NCBI GenBank assembly: GCA_947425245.1
Contig: CANDYU010000006.1
Span: 1 to 59,863 of the forward strand
Source of the DNA: an uncultured Candidatus Saccharibacteria bacterium
GTDB lineage: Bacteria > Patescibacteriota > Saccharimonadia > Saccharimonadales > Saccharimonadaceae
Direction: 5' to 3'
Length of the DNA stretch: 59,863 bases
Shown here: positions 9,801 through 15,979 of the stretch, piece after piece
Layout of the letters: each line of letters opens with the position of its first letter
Numbering within the stretch: the stretch's first letter is position 1
Translations under genes and position numbers: made by a program
Notes under the pieces: generated by a model
Seen by the model: only the letters and a program-made list of their open reading frames with translations
What the model was told of the DNA's origin: nothing
Database searches by the model: none

Positions 9801-10073
9801 GCCTACGGCAAGTAATGTTCCGATCATTTGCTGGTCTGATAGTGCAATTAAACTCTCATGAGTAATAAAACGACATTCTTCTGTAGCCAAGAGCAACTTG
9901 ATGATGCCTTGGTTCAGTGAAGCCTTTTCGGAAAACACCGTTTCTTGATTAAAAAGGAAATCTTGCTTGATATCGGCTAGATATCTATTAAAGCCCTTAA
10001 GCACGAAAATCGTGTTCGGTTGTGCAAGATTGTTGATAATATCGACAATCTTGTCTTTTAGAGTGTTACTCAT
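6900..10073 (-). CDS. Large RecQ-type DEAH helicase
   Basis: 1057 aa. The central helicase core has Walker A TAPTGAGKS (about 309-317), PLIGLMNDQ, DEAH (about 415) followed by an aromatic-rich FRPDYWYLG loop typical of RecQ, TATATF, the FGMGID segment and QEIGRVARR (motif VI, about 610). About 300 residues before the core and 400 after it match no domain I know; the usual RecQ zinc and HRDC signatures are not visible. It probably unwinds DNA with 3'-5' polarity. Large helicases of this shape occur in defence and mobile-element modules. It is preceded by an unusual 185-nt structured leader. Confidence 0.85.
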   Translation of the reverse strand: MSNTLKDKIVDIINNLAQPNTIFVLKGFNRYLADIKQDFLFNQETVFSEKASLNQGIIKLLLATEECRFITHESLIALSDQQMIGTLLAVGKEIVILNNDFYELYYPGPKDHASSQRIKSDYESEQDNLVQLFYGDVQENGDTVYTAFNSFDLPKCENIDISELLNQSGFKVGGTDHLEIPEEYTPAVFSGLITEVLENHISSLSALSSTSGADLNIEYIKNKLKPLGVNFYYREYQAPEVDVTTDLMSNYLEILHRKNPEYGFRTLKIYNNPYESNELVDISQVRIIDDIVQNAIRAKDSQTFRDVFVTAPTGAGKSVMFQIPAIYLAETYNLVTIVISPLIGLMNDQVHNIQSMTNQAATINSDYTPYQKEETLEQIKKGEKSILYLSPESLLSNTDISGLIGDRQIGLVVVDEAHIVATWGKSFRPDYWYLGDFINNLRNSSRISYTFPIVTFTATATFNSDDDMYRDIIESLKMTPNKYIGNVRRDDINFDIRCKNKETADYKSEKLEVASNSINELMQTNDKVLVYTPYTKHIDELYENINNPEKIGKYYGGLSAAEKNDTLKQISNGTKNVVLATKAFGMGIDIDDIKYVYHFAPTGNITDYIQEIGRVARRSEMTGVAVTDYYKEDFRYINQLYGMSSIKNYQVTGVLRKIFELYLRYRKRNFLVSPEEFSYIFADLELEDIDSRLKTTLLMIKKDFEASSRSNYPPLIFKPRSMFTNGYFMVNDDFVPELQQKGLMRYFTKLNLPLTVKQAGARRFDPEITVRSPGYTYKLDFKALWEHRYRDMSFGMFKRNFMENELDFNFKVGEMLIQRVVIDINTPTNLVATKMKLFDFLDAIQEIFDDLHQENKHFGVEELSSRILEKRCVKKKYQAEAVAGSVIRLLERVELRNMTGALSYGFANYFGNTGKYYIKNSTYETRIKRLRGVANIFLSDPESNHTVRYAGNTASTDIIVAQLLELLEMANCKVMAGTNPEFFIRVNDPSAIKKIIDNPNYVSKTVSVVGKKHKESCELMSYFFATLKDDVSRWDFIEKYFLGQLEQLTTSEPPQQG

Positions 10074-10258
10074 TTCTTGAAGCCTCGTTTAGTTTGAACA
10101 ACTCTGTAGAGGCCATAAAAAATACAGCCACATACAGGCTGTTCAAACTTTTCGTAGACAAGGCTTCAAACCCGAATACTAGTATGTGGCTGTATTCTGG
10201 ATTCGAATCGGAGCTACAGCTCCGTCCTTGTCTAAAATAATTTTTGAAAAGTTTGAAC
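10074..10258 (-). promoter_or_regulatory. Structured 5' leader of the RecQ-like gene
   Basis: Perfect inverted repeats interleave here: 10141-10153 with 10246-10258 (13 bp), 10155-10163 with 10226-10234 (9 bp), 10121-10135 with 10182-10196 (15 bp), 10140-10149 with 10091-10100 (10 bp), 10161-10169 with 10077-10085 (9 bp), plus a 6-bp hairpin at 10209-10224. In the leftward transcript, which would start near 10258, the first two and the last two pairings exclude each other, because arm 10141-10153 and arm 10155-10163 overlap partners of both sets. The 15-bp pairing is followed by six U (terminator-like). The 10077-10085 arm covers the likely Shine-Dalgarno. A cis-acting switch is inferred; iterons or an origin are the alternative, since TTTGAAC recurs four times. 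Confidence 0.6.
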
Positions 10259-10264
10259 AATATC

Positions 10265-10293
10265 ATTGTAACATATATCTCCCATTTTGAACA
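10265..10293 (-). promoter_or_regulatory. Leftward promoter of the RecQ-like gene
   Basis: On the minus strand TGTTCA (10293-10288) is 17 bp from TACAAT (10270-10265). The start would be near 10258, exactly where the first repeat arm of the leader begins. The -35 lies in the arm TTGAACAGA of the dyad at 10287-10322. Confidence 0.5.
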
Positions 10294-10322
10294 GACTGAC
10301 TTAAGTATTGCCATCTGTTCAA
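10287..10322. promoter_or_regulatory. Dyad shared by two divergent promoters (operator candidate)
   Basis: TTGAACAGA (10287-10295) and TCTGTTCAA (10314-10322) form a perfect 9-bp inverted repeat with an 18-bp centre. Each arm contains the -35 hexamer TGTTCA of one of the two divergent promoters, each 17 bp from its -10. A dimeric regulator binding here would control both directions at once. Confidence 0.5.
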
Positions 10323-10344
10323 GATTTAGAAATTATGATATAAT
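10316..10344 (+). promoter_or_regulatory. Rightward promoter of the 273-aa gene
   Basis: TGTTCA (10316-10321), 17-bp spacer, TATAAT (10339-10344). The ATG at 10352 begins 7 nt after the -10, so the mRNA is probably leaderless. Confidence 0.55.
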
Positions 10345-10351
10345 TACCAAA

Positions 10352-11173
10352 ATGATGGAGTATAACCCGCAATTCCTAAATCTCATACGACTTTTTCAGC
10401 AAATGTTAGAGCAGCTACACGCCGTATATGATGGCAGGCAACCAATTACTTTTGATGCCGAAGAGGATATTACTTTATGGAATAATGCAGTTGCAGAACT
10501 TGAGAACCTACACATTTGTCACATTGCGCTAACTGACATAGCGGGATGTAAGGTTCACCTCGACGACTTTAGAAAGATAACTAAGAATAAGCTATATTTT
10601 GAAATAATTGATTTCAAAATATCAAATTTTATAAAGGTTCGCAATACGCTTCTTGCTAAGAACTTAATTGAAAAAACGCAGATAGAGTCCATGATGGATA
10701 CCCTTTCAGATAGCATAATAAAATTTCCTAATGCGAACGAAGATGATCAATCGATATCGCAAATACTTAAACGACAACGACTCCGCAACCTATCTTATTA
10801 TGATTTAAATAACCCTGATTACGCAATCAAGGCAACAATGTCGTATGAAATATGCGCATCAGTTATTGCTAATGGTAAAACATATACTCTACCGGCTCAC
10901 CTTGGAACAACTGACGACATCTTGACTTACGTCAAGACAAATAACTTATGGGGTTGCCCAATTAAACGATCTGAGCTCGTGAAGAAAGGTATTATAGATG
11001 GTGGGAGAAATAAGCAATTTACTACAATATTGCGAAGCGGACTTTTAGGTAAAGGCAATCCTCTTGCTCCATTTGTTAATATGTCCAGCCATACGATCAT
11101 CATTCGTAAAGATACAACCATTACGAATTCCGATTTAGAAAAAATCAAGAAAACCGCTACAAAAGTGGAATAG
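10352..11173 (+). CDS. Hypothetical protein, 273 aa, divergent from the RecQ-like gene
   Basis: Family not recognised. Soluble and mixed alpha/beta, with no membrane segment or catalytic motif I can name; the C-terminal 100 residues contain Gly-rich turns. An upstream extension to 10244 exists but crosses the repeats and both promoter elements, so ATG 10352 (or 10355) just after TATAAT is far more likely. Because it is transcribed from a promoter sharing the dyad with the helicase gene, it is a reasonable candidate regulator of that module, but this is inference from position. Confidence 0.65.
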   Translation: MMEYNPQFLNLIRLFQQMLEQLHAVYDGRQPITFDAEEDITLWNNAVAELENLHICHIALTDIAGCKVHLDDFRKITKNKLYFEIIDFKISNFIKVRNTLLAKNLIEKTQIESMMDTLSDSIIKFPNANEDDQSISQILKRQRLRNLSYYDLNNPDYAIKATMSYEICASVIANGKTYTLPAHLGTTDDILTYVKTNNLWGCPIKRSELVKKGIIDGGRNKQFTTILRSGLLGKGNPLAPFVNMSSHTIIIRKDTTITNSDLEKIKKTATKVE

Positions 11174-11192
11174 CTTGTCGAATCAAATGGGG

Positions 11193-11212
11193 GCATGTTT
11201 TTGCATGTTTTT
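11193..11212 (+). repeat. Tandem 10-bp repeat before the replication genes
   Basis: GCATGTTTTT occurs twice in tandem, followed by related TGATGCCTTTTT and TGCGTCTTTTTGCGTGATG. It lies in the 185-nt gap upstream of the small gene and primase. It might belong to a replication origin of the excised element, or be part of a T-rich terminator after the 273-aa gene. Confidence 0.3.
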
Positions 11213-11358
11213 TGATGCCTTTTTATGATTGTGCGTCTTTTTGCGTGATGGAGTAAGCGCGTAAATGGCTTATAGGTTAGGCTAGATGGAGGAGGGGTAA
11301 TTATAGGATCTGAAATAATATCAAATCCCTCCGTCAGAAACTCTATAGGAGAACCCTT

Positions 11359-11553
11359 ATGCAATATTCGAGTGATTTAGTAACTCGATTTCAAAAACAA
11401 AGCATGAAGAGTTTTGGTGAAAAAGTTGATACTCAAGCAGCAAATGCTGAGCTAAGCAAATTAGCTCATCTTATCGAAGCTATTATGCTAAAAACAAGCT
11501 CAGAAAGGAGACAAGAATGCAAAAACGTCAAAGCCTATCCCAAGATGAAGTGA
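11359..11553 (+). CDS. Hypothetical small protein, 64 aa
   Basis: Small, mostly helical, no known family. The ATG has a good Shine-Dalgarno (AGGAGA, about 8 nt upstream). Its 3' end overlaps the primase start by 37 nt in another frame, so it is the first gene of the replication operon and translation may be coupled. The last dozen codons may be fortuitous. Confidence 0.5.
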   Translation: MQYSSDLVTRFQKQSMKSFGEKVDTQAANAELSKLAHLIEAIMLKTSSERRQECKNVKAYPKMK

Positions 11554-13700
11554 AGAACTATCTCGAGTGCAAAGAAGTTGAATATAAGGAGCATGGCAAT
11601 GAGCTAATGTTTGCGTGCCCGAATGGGTGCGACAACGATGATGTCGAATCGGAAAAATATCATTGTAGCATCAATGCTGAAACAGGTCTATGGCATTGTT
11701 TCAAATGTGAAGCGAAGGGTAATTTCTTCACACTCAAACAGCAATTTGGCGATGTCTCAATTGCAAATACCACAAAATCTGGCAGTAAAAAGGCTTTGGC
11801 GATGCCTAAGAAATTGCTAACAGTTGCTAGTAATTGTCATAAGGAATTAATGAAACCGGAGAATAAACTGCTCCTTGACTACTTACTGATAGAGCGTAAA
11901 ATCACGCTCTATAATGTCAATACATTAATGCTTGGATGCGGCGAGTTTTACGGCAAAAAATGGTTAACAATTCCAATTATCGAAAATAAGGATTGCAGGC
12001 TCATCAAGCTCCGTCGTCTTCCGAACGATACGGATGGGGCAAAATATATGACCTACCCTGAAGGCGCTGGTTCGGTAGTATTTGGCGCAGTCGAGCTTCA
12101 ACGTTCAAGCTCAAGTTCGGTGCTAATTTGTGGTGGTGAATTTGACCGCATAATCGCAAACCAGATGAAGTTCGGGATGCCAGTTGCTACAAGCACTGCA
12201 GGAGAAGGCACTTTCAAAAATGAATGGATCAATTCTTATCTTAATGGTCGGGATAAGATCTACATCTGTTTTGACAACGACGAAAAAGGTAGAGATGCTA
12301 CTGTCGCTCTAGCCAAAAAGATTGTCGATCAACTTCAAAATGTGAGTGTCTACACTATGCCAATACCCGAAGAACTTGGCGACAAGGCCGATCTAACCGA
12401 TGCTAATAGGGCAAACTTCACAGCAGAACAACTTTTGTCACACGCTAAGTTAATTGCTGGCGACGAGCCAGTTAATGCTGAAGATTTTAAAGAGATGTCA
12501 CTTGCTGGTCTACAAAAAGTGCTCAGCCTTACCATTAAATACGATGACATCAATAAAGTAGTTGTGTTCTTGGCTATGCTGTCAGCATACACTGAGGAAG
12601 ATCAACTTAACGTGTTCCTTAATGCTCGCTCATCAAGTGGCAAGACATACATTGCGAGTGAAACAGCAAAGCTCTTCCCAAAAAATGATGTCAGAAAGTA
12701 TATGCGTATTACGCCTACAGCATTTTATTACGATGACCAAGCGATGACGCAAAACGATTCAGGCGACATGGTGTTGGACCTGTCTCGTAAAATCTTACTT
12801 TTTATGGACCAAGTTGATACTAAATTACAGACCATGATTCGACCTCTATTGTCTCATGATGACAAGAAAACTGCTTTTAAGCTTACGAATCGTAGTAATA
12901 GCGGTAAGAATGCCACCGTGAATGGCTACATCCTTGGTTATCCCGCGACCGTCTTCTGTTCGGCGAATATGCAAATGGACGAGCAAGAACAGACTCGTGC
13001 AATTCTGCTTAGTCCAGAAATAACGCAAGAAAAAATTAGTGCAGGAATTGATTTATATCAGTTGCGAGCGAATGATAACGGTAACTTTCAAAATGAGCTT
13101 TCTTCTAATCAGGAGCGTAAGCAGCTAATACAACGTATTCGTTTTATCCGTAGCTTAGAGATTCGCTACATTATAATTCCAAAAGAGCTAGAAGTCGGGA
13201 AGACCTTTAAGTCTACAATCAAAGGCAACTTATTACCTCGTCATCAGCGAGATAGCCAACACTTTAATTCACTAGTAAAGGCTTGTGCTCTCTTGAATGC
13301 CCCAAAACGAGAAATACGAGGACAAGACTTGGTAGCAACGAAGGCGGATGTTGACGCGGCATTAATGATTTGGGGATTTTTGGGACGGAGCCAACAATAT
13401 GGTGTTCCGCCACAAATGTTGGACTTTTATGAACAAGTTATCGTTCCTGCGTATTTAGCAAAACATAGTAGTGCGAAAACCTTTGCTGGGATCACGATGG
13501 ATGATTTGTTTTCATATCATCATAGCCAAACTGGCGAAATGTTGAACCGTGACCAAGTTCGCAAACAATATTTGCCTGTAATTGAGCAAGCTGGCTTGAT
13601 TAGTTACGAGAAAGACCCTAATGATAATCGACGAATGGTGATCACTCCATTGATTGGTAATTTCAGGACTACTAATTCTCAGGAAGGAGAACAGAAATGA
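11517..13700 (+). CDS. Primase-helicase-like replication protein (Zn ribbon, toprim, ATPase)
   Basis: 727 aa. The N-terminus has a zinc-ribbon pattern (FACPNGC, then WHCFKC). A toprim domain follows, with GGEFD (about 205) and FDNDEKG (about 245), the acidic metal ligands of DnaG-like primases. A P-loop RSSSGKTY (about 370) and the LLFMDQVD segment suggest an ATPase/helicase of phage or plasmid type. It would start replication of the excised element. Start by AAAGGAG 7 nt upstream of ATG. Its stop overlaps the next ATG (ATGA). Confidence 0.8.
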   Translation: MQKRQSLSQDEVKNYLECKEVEYKEHGNELMFACPNGCDNDDVESEKYHCSINAETGLWHCFKCEAKGNFFTLKQQFGDVSIANTTKSGSKKALAMPKKLLTVASNCHKELMKPENKLLLDYLLIERKITLYNVNTLMLGCGEFYGKKWLTIPIIENKDCRLIKLRRLPNDTDGAKYMTYPEGAGSVVFGAVELQRSSSSSVLICGGEFDRIIANQMKFGMPVATSTAGEGTFKNEWINSYLNGRDKIYICFDNDEKGRDATVALAKKIVDQLQNVSVYTMPIPEELGDKADLTDANRANFTAEQLLSHAKLIAGDEPVNAEDFKEMSLAGLQKVLSLTIKYDDINKVVVFLAMLSAYTEEDQLNVFLNARSSSGKTYIASETAKLFPKNDVRKYMRITPTAFYYDDQAMTQNDSGDMVLDLSRKILLFMDQVDTKLQTMIRPLLSHDDKKTAFKLTNRSNSGKNATVNGYILGYPATVFCSANMQMDEQEQTRAILLSPEITQEKISAGIDLYQLRANDNGNFQNELSSNQERKQLIQRIRFIRSLEIRYIIIPKELEVGKTFKSTIKGNLLPRHQRDSQHFNSLVKACALLNAPKREIRGQDLVATKADVDAALMIWGFLGRSQQYGVPPQMLDFYEQVIVPAYLAKHSSAKTFAGITMDDLFSYHHSQTGEMLNRDQVRKQYLPVIEQAGLISYEKDPNDNRRMVITPLIGNFRTTNSQEGEQK

Positions 13701-14134
13701 AAAGCAATTATGATGTTGAGCAAATCTTTCATAAAATGCGCTCAGCGCAAGTCACCGCCAGTCTAGCAACAAAGGTTAAACGTGGAGAATTCCCCGGAAA
13801 GGCTCCGATTGGCTACATGAATAATAGCCAAACTAAGCAAATTGTGCCAGATCTAGAAACGTGGGAAATAATCAAAGAAGTGCTAGAGCAATATGCTACA
13901 GGTAAATTCTCGATTGAGTGGATTAGCCAATTTTTAAATGAAAACTTGCCTTCTATTCAGCATGGAGGACGAAAGCCACTCACAAAAGCTCGCGTAAAGG
14001 CTATCTTGAGTAATCCATTCTATCGTGGTGATTTTACCTTCCGAGGTAGAGTGTTCCACGGTAGACATAAACCAATGCTGACAGGAGAAATGTTCGATAA
14101 AATCCAAAAACAACTGAAAGGAGGCAAAATGTAG
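13697..14134 (+). CDS. Stand-alone 'Recombinase' DNA-binding domain, no catalytic domain
   Basis: 145 aa matching the middle domain of large serine recombinases: GKAPIGYMNN near residue 35, a helix region, then LTKARVKAILSNPFYRG and the HGRHKPMLTGEMFDKIQ segment. The N-terminal resolvase domain with the catalytic Ser is absent, and so is the Cys-rich zinc part. The ATG overlaps the primase stop (ATGA), so it is translated by coupling. It might bind att sites and modulate the adjacent full recombinase, or be the surviving piece of an older one; its intact start and stop favour retention. Confidence 0.75.
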   Translation: MKSNYDVEQIFHKMRSAQVTASLATKVKRGEFPGKAPIGYMNNSQTKQIVPDLETWEIIKEVLEQYATGKFSIEWISQFLNENLPSIQHGGRKPLTKARVKAILSNPFYRGDFTFRGRVFHGRHKPMLTGEMFDKIQKQLKGGKM

Positions 14135-14173
14135 AATACTGTAACAAAAACTATCCAAAATGACTAATAACAG

Positions 14174-14217
14174 GGGTAAAAGCGGTATAATTAGCTTAAG
14201 AAAATGCCATTTTACCC
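14174..14217 (+). promoter_or_regulatory. Recombinase promoter flanked by an inverted repeat
   Basis: TATAAT at 14186-14191 and a Shine-Dalgarno AAAAGGAG at 14223-14230 precede ATG 14240. GGGTAAAA (14174-14181) and TTTTACCC (14210-14217) flank the -10 and start site as a perfect 8-bp inverted repeat, a plausible operator for keeping the recombinase off. Confidence 0.4.
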
Positions 14218-14239
14218 TATCCAAAAGGAGAAATTTCTT

Positions 14240-15834
14240 ATGCAAAAAATCGATAAAAAGAATGTTAAGTATGTGCTTTATGCACGCAAAAGCACTGAAG
14301 CTTCCGATAAACAAGTCCAGTCTATAGATGATCAAATTCGGATCATGAAAGAACGCGCAAAACGAGAAGGCTTGCAAATTGTTAAAATTTTGTCAGAAGC
14401 TAAGTCTGGCGGTAAACCGGGCATGCGTCCAGAATTCGCTAAGATGATCGATATGATTGAAAATGGTGAAGCTAACGGTATTCTAGCCTGGAAACTTGAT
14501 CGCATTAGCCGTAACCCTCTTGATAGTGGCTATGTGCATCAGATGATGAATGATGGTAAGATCGCTTGGATTTTAACTGATGGGCGTGATTATTGTGAGG
14601 ATGATGATGTGATCTTCGATGTAGAATCCAGTATGGACGCCCGATATCGTAAGGATTTGATGAAGAACGTCCGACGCGGGATGTTTAGTAAGGCAGAGAA
14701 AGGCTGGAAACCAGGTGTGCCGCCAACAGGTTATCTAAATGACCGCGCTAATCGCACAATTATTCTAGATCCAGTTAACGGTCCACTCATGCGAAAGGTT
14801 TTTGATCGCTGGCTAACTGGCACAGCTTCACTTACTGATCTGACAAAATACGCCAAGGAACTAGGACTACGCACCCCTCAGCATCGTGAGCGTGGTGGTA
14901 ATCCCGTCAGTCTTAATGGTTTACGCCATTTGCTCCGTAATCCATTCTATACTGGTAAATTTAAATATGGAGGTCGATTATATAATGGTAATCACCCTGC
15001 ACTAATTTCTGATGAGGAATACGATCGAGTTCAGCGATTGCTTGGAGGACTACATAATACTCGTCCACAAAAAGATGAATTGTCGTTTGTTACAAAGGGG
15101 ATGCTGAGATGTGCAAAGTGTGGCTATGCTGTAGTTGTCGAGCGTGTCACAAAGAAATATAAAAACGGCACCAGCAAGAGTATGTGTATTGTCATTGTAG
15201 TGGTAAATGTAAAAAGTTTAAATGTGATCAGAAAAGCGTTAATACTCCAGAAAAAGAAATTCTGGATCAAGTTCGTAATGAACTGACAAAATACACTATC
15301 GATCCGAACTTTTATAAGTTAGCGATAGAAGCACTAGCCGAAGAGGAGCAACAACGTGTGAGCGAACGAGATATGCGACTCAAAGAGCTGAGGAAAGAAC
15401 AAGACAGAAAGCATAGCGAACTCGATGGCTTGCGCCGCATGCGTTATACTGGCGAATTAACCGATCAAGTTTGGTTTATGAATGAATCTGAGAAAATTCA
15501 GGCTAGGATTGATGAGCTGGAGAAAAATATCAACACCGTAGAAACTGCAGTCAAAGATTGGCGTAAATATGCCGACCAAGCTTTTATGTTCGCTCGTTAC
15601 GCTAAAGAGGATTTTGATAGTGGCGATCCTGAACGAATGCAATATGTAATGAAGGCTCTTGCGGAACTCAAACTTTTGGATCGAACTGTTTTGTTTACCC
15701 CTATTAAATACTTAATTCCAATCAAAAAAGCCGTTTCTGAAATGAAAAGCAAATCTGAAACGGATCCAACTCATATTTTACAGGGGTCAAATGACCTTTC
15801 CGGTTTTAATTCTAAACTGTGGTGGAGTATATGA
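14240..15834 (+). pseudogene. Large serine recombinase (integrase), one-base frameshift
   Basis: The N-terminal resolvase domain starts YVLYARKSTEASDKQ with the catalytic Ser in RKS, and contains ILAWKLDRISRN. Next come the Recombinase domain (GVPPTGYLND, then LRHLLRNPFYTGKF), a zinc ribbon (LRCAKCG, then CHCSGKC) and a coiled-coil region. The frame breaks near 15175-15178; one extra base after the Ser-Lys codons would restore reading into YCHCSGKC. So one gene of about 530 codons is split by a deletion or a read error. It should integrate and excise the element. Start at ATG 14240 by its Shine-Dalgarno rather than 14204. The last codons lie inside the tRNA-Ala gene. Confidence 0.85.
15820..15834. 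other. Putative attachment-site edge at the tRNA 3' end
   Basis: The last five codons of the recombinase frame (W W S I stop) overlap the 3' end of the opposite-strand tRNA-Ala. The tRNA 3' end points into the element, the usual geometry of integration into a tRNA 3' end. The matching copy at the left end would be outside this window. Confidence 0.4.
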
Positions 15835-15896
15835 GACTCGAACTCATGACCTCTTCAATGCCATTGAAGCGCTCTAGCCAACTGAGCTAATACCCC
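15820..15896 (-). tRNA. tRNA-Ala (GGC)
   Basis: On the minus strand the 77-nt gene folds as a full cloverleaf: acceptor GGGGTAT with ATACTCC (one G-T), D-arm GCTCAGTTGGCTAGAGC, anticodon stem CTTCA/TGAAG with loop ATGGCAT giving anticodon GGC, and a T-arm with GTTCGAGTC. The discriminator A and the CCA end are encoded. A minus-strand TATAAT at 15910-15905 supplies a promoter starting just before the mature 5' end. Confidence 0.93.
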
Positions 15897-15979
15897 ATAG
15901 CATGATTATATCATAAAGTATCTAACCTGTGTAGATTTTTAGTACATTAGGATTTAGTTTGATTGGCTTGAGCGGCTTT

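Noticed and set aside
10155-10234. tRNA-like 80-nt fold (9-bp closing stem, GATTCGAATC resembling a T-loop)
   Set aside because: No proper T-stem, D-arm or 7-nt anticodon loop fits on either strand; GATTCGAATC is simply a palindrome.
10091-10258. Integron attC-like site
   Set aside because: GTTTGAAC does not fit the GTTRRRY / RYYYAAC core consensus and no tyrosine integron integrase is present.
10066-10314. 82-codon minus-strand frame across the repeats
   Set aside because: It overlaps all inverted repeats and the leftward promoter, overlaps the helicase start, and has no Shine-Dalgarno; the repeats explain the sequence better.
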